In this document: piece after piece, positions 21,181 through 30,600 of the stretch
Layout: each line of letters opens with the position of its first letter
Numbering within the stretch: the first letter of the stretch is position 1
Source of the DNA: Usnea hakonensis
Taxonomy: Eukaryota; Ascomycota; Lecanoromycetes; Lecanorales; Parmeliaceae
Direction of reading: 5' to 3'
DNA length: 64,000 nt
Assembly (NCBI GenBank): GCA_013423325.1
Contig: BLJB01000089.1
Span: forward strand, 125,788 to 189,787
Made by a program: the position numbers and the translations under genes
The notes under the pieces: model-generated
Told to the model about the DNA's origin: nothing
Databases searched by the model: none
Seen by the model: the letters and a program-made list of their open reading frames with translations, nothing else

Positions 21181-21605
21181 CACCTCATCCCACTCCAAAG
21201 AAACACCCTACTGGAAGAATTCGAGAGTGTAGAGACCACGACTGCGGGGACTCTTGGCTCAGAAGAAGCCGCCCAAAGAGATGCCTCTAAGCAGATTGGC
21301 AGACCCAGTGCCGAGTTTGAAACCGGGCACAGGCACGACGACGAAGACATTATCTATTCGCCTACTAGAAGCCGCCGAAAAAGACGCCTCCGAGCATCTT
21401 GGTCTCACCAGCCAGAGATCGGGGAGTTAAGGTACGTGCAGACCACACGAAATCGAGCAGACGGTATCACGCCTTACTGACTCGGAACTCGATCATCCAG
21501 ACCGATCACGACAGCGGTACACGCGACCGTCGAGCCTCCTTCCGTCCTGTCCTTCTTCACTACGCGTCACTACGAGAAGTGTTGAGTCTGAAAGGCGAGG
21601 TCTAA
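21181..21605 (+). other. possible two-exon coding fragment
   Basis: After a TCTACAG acceptor-like site at 21180 there is an open frame without ATG (LEEFESVET, GSEEAAQRDASKQIG, HDDEDIIYSPTRSRRKRRL) to a GTACGT donor at 21432. A plausible 69-bp intron with TTACTGAC ends CATCCAG at 21500. The following exon is open in two frames. The charged, acidic-then-basic composition looks protein-like, but no start codon or family is recognised. Confidence 0.25.
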
Positions 21606-22798
21606 GCAAAGTTACCGAGCTAGATGTGGCGCATCGACCTCGTAATTGAGGATTTGATGTGACGCCACAGTCAAAGCCGGATTTGACTACAGCAGCTAGC
21701 GTATCAAAAAGGACTACTCTCTTGTCCCACCGTTTTGTTTTTTTGCCTTGGCTGCCCCTTTCGTAAAACGACTGCTGACTACAATGTGCTAGGCCTTATT
21801 AACGTCCTTGGTACCGACGACAAGCTTGTGCTTACCCCACACTGAGCATTTTTAGTGCTTTATTCGCCACATCAGAACCATACGAATGCATACAAATGGT
21901 CAAATGCACACGGAGGGTAGCTGTAACAGTGGTTGGCCTATCTCATCGTCATGGGCAGGCCGAACAGTGGCCTGAAGAGGCAGTACAAATGCACTCCTCA
22001 TGGTACACCGTCTTCCGCCATGGCGTGCGATGCCTGTCCACTACATTCATGCTAATCCATGAACCCATGTTGTTTGGAGCCCGTGCCTGAAACCACTGAA
22101 ACGAATAGATCGATTTTGCTGTTCACGAAATCCCTAGCCCCCAGTCCTGCTCTGGCGAGCATCGTATCACGCCTCTCGTTCTCGGTCAAGTGTTCCCCAA
22201 GTGTATGATGCAACAGGCCTGCAACTACACCGAGACATAATCAAACAAACAACCTTGGACTAAGATTGGACGGTAGAAACTTAGTCTGCTGTGGGTTGTA
22301 TCTGCAGTTGAACATTGGCTCTGACTCTATGTTGCCTACATGAACTCTGGCTATGGTTGCATAGCAAGTACCTATGTAGAGCGTTCATTGTCCTTCCATT
22401 AATTATATTTAATTCTTTGAAATAAGACTCAAGAAAGTGGTGACGGCATCGAATGATTGTCTTGGCACTGTTCATACCATCTCAACTTTCCCCAACCGAG
22501 CTCGTCACCTTAGGTTTTCCACTTCCACTCTCATCTCATCTACTGCATCTAGACATCTTGTACAAACTAAGCCCACTACCTCAAGTTGTTCACATTCATC
22601 TCCTCTACTGTATCCAGGTCTCTTCTACTGACTGAGATCCCTACTAACCGAGCTCTCTACCACCCGAGCTCACTACCTCCAATTCCCCACATTCATCTCA
22701 TCTACTGACTCTAATTACCCTCTACCACACATCAGCATCTGCATTCTCATCCGCATCCTCATCCGCATCTGAAGCTTGATATACAGGCCGCAGACAAC
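21606..22798. other. intergenic; element C fragment and C/T-rich promoter
   Basis: It contains a copy of element C (listed). At 22480-22790 there is a C/T-rich stretch of CTCATCTACTG-like words immediately upstream of the gene at 22799. Confidence 0.5.
21893..22095 (+). repeat. dispersed element C, fragment C1
   Basis: GAAGAGGCAGTACAAATGCAC, CTCATGGTACACCGTCTTCC, GCCATGGCGTGCG and ATGCTAATCCATGAACCC align with blocks at 53560-53720 (+), 55940-56120 (-) and 58780-58930 (+). In one frame it reads EEAVQMHSSWYTVFRHG, echoed by EEHQQCSKSMHPSWYIVSRHG at 53.6 kb. Confidence 0.65.
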
Positions 22799-23443
22799 AT
22801 GAATGAACAGCAAGGCAGCATGAATGACCAGCAAGGCAACACGAACGACAATCCAGTGATCATAGGAGAGTCCCAAGACAAGGTCTCAAGTCGAGACCTG
22901 GATAACATGATAGCGAGTCTTAGGGGATCACAGCGAGCACGTCCACGTACCGTCGACCCATGTCATCGACCAGAGCTACCACAAACTCCGTTCCCTCAGT
23001 TCACTAATGGCGCCCAGGTGGACTGCCTTGCCCAACTTCAAGAAAGCATAGCCAGTCATGATAGAGAAAAGAAAAAGGCTAATGAGATCACCAAGAAGCT
23101 TGAAGACTCACGACTACTACTTCAAGAGAAAGAGTCGAAGCTTAGGGAATTAAAACAAGAAGTCGAGGCAGAGCGTCATGGTATTCGAAATGTGAGGGAT
23201 TACATCCAGGAAGACTACGTGACGAGTTTGTTGGAGGCCAAAGACAAGGCCAAGAAGATAATGGTCGAAGGGGAGAGTGAGGTACGTGAAATTCGTGTAG
23301 GAGAGGAAGACACGGCTAACATTTTGCTCGTGTCACAGAAGATTGATACAATCGAGAGGATAGAGCAAGCAGAGAGGGAGAAGGCAAGGTTGGCCCATGC
23401 CTCAAAGTCGAGGCGAGACAGTGATCCTTCCCCGAGTATATGA
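22799..23443 (+). CDS. coiled-coil protein of the SQRARPRT family (family D)
   Basis: A 214-residue intact frame. The N-terminus repeats MNEQQGS/MNDQQGN, then DNPVIIGESQD and SSRDLDNMIASLRGSQRARPRT, a block also found in the broken copy at 9002-9467. From about residue 75 the protein is a continuous charged coiled coil (REKKKANEITKKLEDSRLLLQEKESKLRE is in this stretch) to near the C-terminus. No catalytic motif is present. Its 3' flank carries the same ~65-bp element as the flanks of the genes at 24957 and 34887. Function unknown. Confidence 0.7.
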   Translation: MNEQQGSMNDQQGNTNDNPVIIGESQDKVSSRDLDNMIASLRGSQRARPRTVDPCHRPELPQTPFPQFTNGAQVDCLAQLQESIASHDREKKKANEITKKLEDSRLLLQEKESKLRELKQEVEAERHGIRNVRDYIQEDYVTSLLEAKDKAKKIMVEGESEVREIRVGEEDTANILLVSQKIDTIERIEQAEREKARLAHASKSRRDSDPSPSI

Positions 23444-23740
23444 GCAAAGCCTCTTTCCCCAAGACGGATTGCATATGCAGGTGGCATTAACAAAGTACAG
23501 GAGTACAGTGGGTTTTGAGCCATGCTTACACAGTCACAGCACCCTTATATGAGGCAGAGAGTATCGTGAATGCTCTGTCGTCTTGGAGAACAATCAAGAG
23601 TTGGAATGACATGGGGTGGGATGACACGGGGTGGGATGATATGGGGCGGAATGATATGGGGACTGCTTGAAGTCAATCGAGGGTTGGAGTATGACAGGTT
23701 TTGAGATCCTCCGGGGTTATTCACAACGTGTCATTCAACT

Positions 23741-23945
23741 CCTCCGATGACGAGATAGGTCGACGTCCTTCGGGATGTCTTCCTCTCAGGCTCCCAACAT
23801 TTGGATGATGACAGAGGTTGACGTCCTTCGGGACTATTTGTCTTCTACCATTTGGATAAGGACAGAGGTTGACGTCCTTCGGGACTATTTGTCTTCCAAG
23901 ATTTGAATAATGACAGAGGTTGATGTCCTTCAGGACTATTTGTCT
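23741..23945 (-). repeat. four-copy tandem repeat (~57 bp), open on the minus strand
   Basis: GACAGAGGTTGACGTCCTTCGGGACTATTTGTCTT-like units recur about four times. On the minus strand each unit reads RQIVPKDVNLCxxPN, keeping frame. Whether it is translated is unknown. Confidence 0.85.
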
Positions 23946-23988
23946 ACCAAATCGGCTTGAGTTAAAGCTCCTTGTGGGCACTCGAAAT

Positions 23989-24055
23989 AGGTTACGTACC
24001 TTGGACTAGCCATCCTCATTGCAGGCATGGCTTTATGCGATACTGTGAAGAGGGA
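23989..24055 (+). repeat. shared 3' element, copy 1
   Basis: TTGGACTAGCCATCCTCATT, GCATGGCTTTATGCGATACTG and TGAAGAGGG match 26660-26727, 36721-36790 and, more weakly, 34357-34402. Confidence 0.8.
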
Positions 24056-24229
24056 GGTGTGTTGGTAGGGTTGCGCCAGGGTCTCGAGGCTGGAGTCTCG
24101 AATGACTTGATGTAGCAACGAGGTGATGTGAACGAACATGAGAATGCCCTGCAATCGACCACAGTGAAGACAGTGCATACCCTTCAGACATCCACCTTCT
24201 CCCACCACATCCCTCTTCTTCCTGACACC

Positions 24230-24424
24230 AGGATAGCTACTACCCTCTTCTCCATCCTATTGTATTTGAGCGTGGTCTCTTTTGACGTGTACCCTTCAGA
24301 CCTCCAACTTCTGCCAGACCTTCTCCCAGCTCATCCCTCATTCTCTGACTCAAGGATAGCTACTCTCCTCTTCTCCATCCTGTTGTATCTGAGCGTGGTC
24401 TCTTTTGACGTGTACCCATCAGAC
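24230..24424 (+). repeat. tandem duplication (period ~122 bp)
   Basis: AGGATAGCTACTACCCTCTT to GACGTGTACCCTTCAGAC recurs at 24352-24424 with few changes. Each copy reads RIATxLFSILLYLSVVSFDV in one plus frame. Confidence 0.85.
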
Positions 24425-24956
24425 TATCGCCAAGCGCCATATAGTATGTGCTGTGGGTGTGGACTTCTTTGATTCTGTATTCCATAGGGGCAAATCCCCT
24501 GAGAACCTCCCTTCTATCCAATTTTCCTACGGAGAGAGTCAAAGTTTTTCTTTCAAGTTCAGGGGGAAATCCCCGCTTCTTTCTGGAGTACCTGTAGACA
24601 GATTTTCTCTCTCTTTTTGTAATCCTCAGGAAAAATAAACCCTTCTTCCTGGAGTATCCACGGATAGATTTGTTCTCTTTCATCAGTAGACAACCCTCTG
24701 GATCTATGACGTTTGACAAAGTCTTGGCATCTACGATATAAATAAACGAGAAAATCCACGCACAATACCTTTTCCCCAAGGATATTTTCCATCATTGACC
24801 TGAGCATATCAAGCATTTGAACAACTCAAGCAACTCAAACAACTCAAGCAAACCAAGCACCTCAAGTACCTCCATCGCCTCCATCACCCCCATCCACACC
24901 ATCACCCTCATCATCACCTCAAGCACCTCAAGCAACGTAAGCATTCATCCGTCACA

Positions 24957-26273
24957 ATGGCCGCTAACACGAATAGTTCGGACCTTGACCGTGCTGATGC
25001 GTCAATTACCAAACTTGCTGCCCACCTACATGATTTCACACAAGCCTGCGAATCGCGTAAATTCGAGCCGAGCATACGAGAGGGGCTACAACAGCTCCGC
25101 CTAAGTCATATCAATAAGGATCTTGACGAGATCCTCAAGGACCTCAACTCTGCTCGTTCTCGGCTTGATTCCTCAACCGTAAGTCGTGAACAGGATACCG
25201 CTGACCAAAAAGAGAAGCAAGCGACTCTTGATAAGAAGATACAAGCTGCGGAAGAGAGGGAGAGGCGCCTTTCTGACGTGATAAGATTCGCAGAAGGTCA
25301 GGTGGCAGACACAAGACAAGAGAAAGCGGAAGCAAAGGCGGAGAAGGCTAAAACAAAGGAGAAGAAGGCTGCTGTAGAAGCAAGGGATAAGACCATAGCG
25401 GCAAGGGAGAAGGCCGTCGAAGTAAGGGAGAAGGCCGTAGAGGCAAAAGAGAAGGCCGTAGAGGCAAGGGAGCAGGACTTAGAGAAGAGATTCAGCACAC
25501 TCGAAGCACGCAAGAAAGACCTCAGAGCTAATGTATCGAACATCATCGACGACCTTAGTGCAGAAGATGTCGAGGACGTTAGATCGACAGCAAAACGGCC
25601 ATTGTCTTCGCGGGTGGAGCCTACCAGCAAGCGTACAAAGTCGATCGAACTACTTGTACACAGGGTAAACCAGGACAACATGGATCCCATCGGCACTAAC
25701 TCAAGTGATCGGGTATTCCAATCACCACGCTTTCAACGCAGCACGAATGCCGCACTTGGACCGTCCGAGTCGACAACTGGACCGTCTGGATCGGCAACGG
25801 GAACTTCGGGATCAACAGCTGGGCCTTCGTTGTCGACTGGTCCTGCCGAAAAATATGGACTCCGCCCGGGATTCCTCGTCTGCCCAGTCGACATCCGCCT
25901 TACTGACGACGAGACTCAAAGGACATGGGCCCAAATTTCATTCAGTCATGACTGGACAATGGAAGATTCCATCACTCTGCTCACTGAATTCAACAAACTT
26001 GTTGCCAAGCGCCTACCTCACCAAACGCCTCACTACTGTCTCGATCGATGCGCCGACGTGCCTCTGGGTGTCGAGAGATGTTTACTCCGAGTCATGAGAA
26101 AAGCCAAGTCAAATTGGAAAAAGAGCGAAGACGCTACATTGGTGCAGTGTCAGGAATGTTCCCAGAAGGTTCTATTCTGTCTCCGAATCACATATGTGGA
26201 CCCCCACCCTGGAGAATACGACAAGGACGCGACCAACGGGAACAGATGGACCATCACAAGACGGCAGTCATGA
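24957..26273 (+). CDS. coiled-coil protein of family B with a Cys-containing C-terminal domain
   Basis: A 438-residue intact frame starting MAANTNSS after a CAAG-repeat leader. SDLDRADASITKLAAHL near the N-terminus matches LELDRVEATITRLDSTL of the minus-strand gene at 41831. A long coiled coil follows, with imperfect 7-residue repeats (REKAVEA, KEKAVEA) near residues 140-180. A KRPLSSRVEPTSKRTK nuclear-signal-like patch and a Ser/Gly/Thr linker of TGPSGSATG type come next. The last ~135 residues form a compact-looking domain (CPVDIRLTDDETQRTWAQ, DWTMEDSITLLTEFNKLVAKR, QCQECSQK) with a possible CxxC metal site. I do not know the domain's name. The 3' flank carries the shared element at 26660. 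Confidence 0.75.
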   Translation: MAANTNSSDLDRADASITKLAAHLHDFTQACESRKFEPSIREGLQQLRLSHINKDLDEILKDLNSARSRLDSSTVSREQDTADQKEKQATLDKKIQAAEERERRLSDVIRFAEGQVADTRQEKAEAKAEKAKTKEKKAAVEARDKTIAAREKAVEVREKAVEAKEKAVEAREQDLEKRFSTLEARKKDLRANVSNIIDDLSAEDVEDVRSTAKRPLSSRVEPTSKRTKSIELLVHRVNQDNMDPIGTNSSDRVFQSPRFQRSTNAALGPSESTTGPSGSATGTSGSTAGPSLSTGPAEKYGLRPGFLVCPVDIRLTDDETQRTWAQISFSHDWTMEDSITLLTEFNKLVAKRLPHQTPHYCLDRCADVPLGVERCLLRVMRKAKSNWKKSEDATLVQCQECSQKVLFCLRITYVDPHPGEYDKDATNGNRWTITRRQS

Positions 26274-26364
26274 AGAGCCATCAATATTGGACTTTAACCT
26301 CTCGACCTTTCGGCACTCTGGTTACATCTTCAAACGGCACTCCTTTCATTGTTTTTTGTTTGTT

Positions 26365-26518
26365 TTCATGTATGTTGTTCATGTATTTTGTTCCTGTATG
26401 TTGCTCCTATATGTTGCTCCTGTATGTTGCTCCTGTATGTTGCTCTTGCATGTTGTTCCTGTATGTTGTTCCTCCATGTTGCTCCTGCATGTTGTTCCCT
26501 GTATGTTGTTCAATTAGG
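26365..26518 (+). repeat. 15-bp minisatellite downstream of the family B gene
   Basis: About ten copies of TGTATGTTGCTCC/TTCC-type units. They are translated in frame as Cys/Val/Leu-rich nonsense, so the frames here are probably artefacts. Confidence 0.9.
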
Positions 26519-26659
26519 CTCGAGAGTCATTTACACCTTGAAAAGCTCGGACCACGATGGCATAGAGGTGACCACTCCTGTCACCGTGTGTTGGGGGAAT
26601 TATTTCGACGTTGCAAGATTCATGAAGAGTCCGATTGGCTAGAGTCTTGTACTCAAATT

Positions 26660-26727
26660 AGGTTTAAATTCCTTGGACTGGCCATCCTCATTGCAGCTAC
26701 CGCTTCATGCGGTACTGTGAAGAGGAT
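26660..26727 (+). repeat. shared 3' element, copy 2
   Basis: AATTCCTTGGACTGGCCATC, CTCATTGCAG, and TTCATGCGGTACTGTGAAGA; best preserved of the copies. Confidence 0.8.
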
Positions 26728-27199
26728 TGCAGTTTGATTATTTGACATCGTGACCGTAGCTCGGGATATTGAATTGGCAATTTCGGTTGTATGGTATCAC
26801 TGTAATTTCGGCTATGTGGTTTCATAGTTCCCAGCCTTCTCTTAGCAGTGGTCAGTGGCTGGCTCTACTCGAAATACATGTCAAATAGGACAGGATCCAG
26901 GTGAGTTTCTAGAAATCAATCACAAACCTAGATTTCAACAGGCTTCAGTGATGGGCTTTAGGTACCGCCACCTTTTCCGCCACGTCTTCAGCCTTCCTTT
27001 CCACCTCCTTTTTCACACGAATGCAACTTCCTCCCCATTTGCCAAAGGCCTCTACACCCCTCGTCAACAAGATAATGCGTGAACCGCCCGCCTCGCCTTC
27101 TCTACTACTCGTCAAGGCAGGCGATCCTTTCATTAGGCCGGTCGCAATGTCTCGTTTGGACCTACGCAGTGGCGGTACTGGTATCACTCTTGAAGCTGA

Positions 27200-28275
27200 A
27201 TGCCAATCGGCATGGAGAGGAGACCCCTGTCGTCTCAACACTTCCAAATCCGGGCCCAGTGGCTGGCTTCACAGCTGAACAAGCCTCGTCGATGCACGCC
27301 AAATCTTTCTCAGTCTTCCCCCCATGACGAACCAATTCCTCCTATAAATGACACCGCAAAAACGCGCTGGCGAAGAGAAGAGCTGGGGATATTCGATCCT
27401 GAAGTGGATGACGTGTACACATTTACAAATCGCATGCACCAAGTGGCGGAATTCCGTGGGCATTTGTTGGTGCAATTCAATGGCAGCCTATAGCTGAGAG
27501 GCCTCGCGAAAGACTGATACAAAGTGGAGCCTGGTCCCAGTGACAAGACCATGCTTTCTGCACCCACCATACAAACATGGGTCGATGCATTGGTTCAACG
27601 CTTTCGGCCGGCCGCCGCGGTCATGTCACATCAACTGGAGCAGACTCACTATACTAGAATCGATGCCGCAGCGAGGCGAGATCCCGTGGCCTTCCTACAC
27701 GAGATTTTACGCCTTACACGCCATGACAATCGTCCTGAATATAAACACCTTACCATTGCCTGTATCAATTTCGAATCTCATTACACCTCGCTACGATACG
27801 ACTATTTCCGAGGTCATTGAGAAGTTGGAAGGCAAGAAGCATACATGGTATGCCTCATACCAATACTTTGGCAAGAGAAAATACTACCTTCCTAGCATAC
27901 CCACACTAAGCTAACAAGGGAATGACTAGGTATCTCCCCGGCGCCAACAACAGTGGCCTCGTGATACCACTGTCCTACAGTCTCGTAACTCCACTCCGCC
28001 CCCAAATCCAGCTCCGCCGCAGTGATTACTACCGGCCCTACCGGGTGCAAAAGTCTACATTATTGACCCACAAGACCATAACGACGAGTGCCAATGTGAT
28101 GCCCCCGCATTCCAGCCCCCGGGGCAAACACCACGTCGGTACGGTGACACTCATGACAGTGGGGGCACTGAGGCAAGGGCAAATTGGGCCTCTGCAGGTG
28201 AAGATTACTGGTGCAGCCAAGAAGAATACACGCACTACCGTTGAGCATGGGGGCCTACAGGCTCAGGGATGTCAT
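27200..28275 (+). pseudogene. decayed LTR-retrotransposon gag gene
   Basis: The frame around 27350-27500 reads TKTRWRREELGIFDPEVDD-like sequence, YTFTNRMHQVAEFRGHLLVQ, then a TAG where Gln is expected, LRGLAKD, and a TGA where Trp is expected. It continues PSDKTM, IQTWVDALVQRFRPAAAVM, and RRDPVAFLHEILRL, a conserved gag-like core seen in many fungal retroelements. Later pieces lie in other frames (IEKLEGKKHTWYASYQYFGK) and the last recognisable part is near 28250. No protease, reverse transcriptase or integrase is visible and no LTR was identified. The two early stops are C-to-T and G-to-A type changes. Confidence 0.7.
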
Positions 28276-28596
28276 TGACTGAGGAAGATCCTGAGCAGTT
28301 ATGCATGCACTGCTACTGGCCAGGAATTCAGCCCTACCAAACCAGTTTCAATCGCCATTCGCCTTGCTTTTATGGATTCCAAGCATGCACTCGTCCGATG
28401 ATATACGACCTGAGGATGTGACACTAAAGGCACTTGTTTTCAGCTATTTTCTCACTTTTCATGGACAACAGGCCTCCCCCAGCATAAAAGGCTCAGCACT
28501 ACTAATACCACCTCATTATCGCACCCTCGCCGTCGCCAATGGCCATGGAGACATGCCCTTCTTTATCTTTGCGGGCATTTGTTGCGGATTTCCTCC
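28276..28596. other. no gene; junction between gag relic and Ish1-like relic
   Basis: Open frames are present but not recognisable as any family. Confidence 0.4.
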
Positions 28597-29347
28597 TAGG
28601 TGGCTTCCGGGTTGTGTACCCAAAGGGGGACAATTGTCATGGAGGCGAAATTGCTTCCTCCTGATTTGGACGCGCTCGAATAGCTGTCTTGTGCTTGTTT
28701 GAGGAGATCATCACGAGTTGCCCCGGTCTTTCTCGTAGCCTTTGCAGCTTTGTCGTTAGAAGATGAAAGATATTTTCTAAATTCCAATAATTAGAAATGA
28801 ACAAGTCTTACACGTACCCGTACCAGAGCACTTACTTCAAGTTATCGATAGTCCAGGTGTTGAATGTTCACGTAGACCGGCCAGTTGACGCCTTGTGCTT
28901 ATTGAGGCGGACTTGCTTAACAAGCTCATCGGTTTTGCCGTTTTGATGAAAGGGGATACCTCGAGCATCAAGAAAGGCCTTGAGCCGGCTATCACTCCAG
29001 GTACCAATGGCTTGGTTGAAAGCGTCTTCCCCCTTGAGTTGGGCATCATCGGTGGCTCGAGCAAAGTCATTGTTCGCTTTCGTCGTTGCGGCCCTAAAAG
29101 CGCTAGAGACCGAGGAAGCTACGTCGTTACCAGTCAAGGCGTTGCGATGCTTACGTGCAAGCGCCAGAAGCTCATTCCGCTTAGATCCTTGAGGTACTTT
29201 GATACCGTTTTTGTCAGCCCATTCCTTGATTTTGGAGTTGCTCCATGCCGCTTTTTGTTTCAACCAAGCGGTGTCGTCCTCATAGAAAGATACCATACAA
29301 TATACTTGTCGCCCAAGGTGCTCAACCATGCTAGTTACATCTAGCAC
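28597..29347 (-). pseudogene. Ish1/Msc1-like stress/nuclear-envelope protein fragment
   Basis: The minus strand encodes WSNSKIKEWADKNGIKVPQG, RNELLALARKHR, then WSDSRLKAFLDARGIPFHQ, the repeated W-S/N-[ND]-S-x-[IL]-K-x-[WF] Ish1 domain. The frame continues to a TGA, then TWTIDNLK in the same frame. A GTAAGT...TTTAG intron (roughly 28776-28830) leads to KYLSSSNDKAAKATRKTG and DDLLKQAQDSYSSAS. After NFAS the expected next Ish1 repeat is replaced by unrelated sequence near 28640, so the 3' part is lost. The 5' part upstream of 29347 is also not recognisable. The internal TGA could derive from CGA by C-to-T change. Confidence 0.7.
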
Positions 29348-30600
29348 TTATCTGATCCGTAATTACTGACCGGAGCTGTGAGCTCTGGTTCGTGTAGGGA
29401 GTGATGACGCCCAGCATCTTCCGCGTAGCGACCGCCTGGAAGATTTGGTCTCACGAATGGTCCGCAAGCCGCTCCGAGCCGCAATCAAGAAGGGCGTCGG
29501 TCAGATTCTATTTGGGTAGGTGGCCTGTTTCACCTCAATTAGCCTACCTACACTGGATCGAGGGCTCAACTTTACTAACTTTTGATAGATATTTCGGCCA
29601 TTTAATGAGTTTGGGAAATTGCGCGGATGGCTGATGGTTCTTACATACAAATTTAGGTGGTGAGTCCATCACGCGTGTGCGGATGCTTCCGCTCCGAGCC
29701 GCAGTCGACAAGCGCCGGACGACAGACCGCTCAGCAAAGGCATGGAGCTCATGGAAATCTATTGTAGATCGAACGAATAAGTATGAATCAGCGTTGTTCC
29801 CTGTGCAGAGGACAATTACAAGCGTGCTGGAGAAAGGGGCTCGAACAACGTGACATACATCGGTTGACTGAATGTCACCGAGGTTATGGAAATCAACGAG
29901 GATATGGAAACCAAGGAGGATATGGAAATCAAGGGTTTTTAAGTGGGAACACCGGACTGGAGTTCTTTACGACGGAAAGGGAAGTGCATCTTCGAGCGAG
30001 AGAGATCGTCGCAAGGTTGGCTTGAACCTCACTTTGAGCCTGATGTTTGGAACAACGAGATCTATAATAACACAGAATAGGGACAATCTTTACAAAATGT
30101 GAACTATATGCTATGCAACTATAGACTATGCTCAAGATCTTGAAATTTCAAGCCTGACATTGATGTGTGTATCTTATGCTGATCTCTTTTTCTCGATCAA
30201 GACTGAGCGGTAGAACCTGCGCAAGCCTTTCCATAGGGCTCATACCTCACATCCCTGCTCTTCCTCACCCTCTGCGACTTGTTTTTTTGCCGTTCTGCAT
30301 GTCAGACTCATTTGAATGTTGGTAGGTTCAGTGAAGAATACCGTACTGCTGTGCCTTGAAATTCCAATGGGGTGTGTGTAAGGGTTTCGGGCATTGAGTA
30401 ATTTGAGCTTGCAAACATAGACGCGTAATTAAAGGCCACTAGGGGGGCACTAGCGCGCACACGAAACATAAACAGCCGAAATAACTCAGTTCAGAACTCA
30501 GTTCAGAAGACTTCTTCAACCACAACATTCCGTATCACACCGTATCATCATCAGCAAACCTAAATCCATCTTCTTTATCACTGCTTTCCTCATAGGCACT
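29348..30600. other. spacer with a short Tyr-Gly-Asn repeat and family A promoter
   Basis: Near 29875-29940 GGTTATGGAAATCAACGAGG-like units read GYGNQRGYGNQGGYGNQG in one frame, similar in style to the Arg-Gly-Asn repeat of family A copy 1. No complete gene. Promoter block at 30440-30515 listed separately. Confidence 0.45.
30440..30515 (+). promoter_or_regulatory. family A promoter block, copy 2
   Basis: GGGGCACTAGCGCGCACACG followed by two CTCAGTTCAGAA words and GACTTCTTC, 85-160 bp upstream of the ATG at 30601. It parallels 18075-18150. Confidence 0.55.

Larger units (their letters stand above)
23444..24956. other. repeat-rich spacer between family D and family B genes
   Basis: It holds a GGATGACACGGGGTGGGATGA-type repeat near 23610-23665, a tandem array at 23741-23945, the shared 3' element at 23989-24055, a tandem duplication at 24230-24424, and CAACTCAAG repeats at 24815-24950 that form the promoter or 5' UTR of the next gene. 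The open frames here are made by these repeats. Confidence 0.6.

Noticed and set aside
26194..26737. Cys/Val/Leu-rich open frames
   Set aside because: Produced by the 15-bp minisatellite; no conserved domain.
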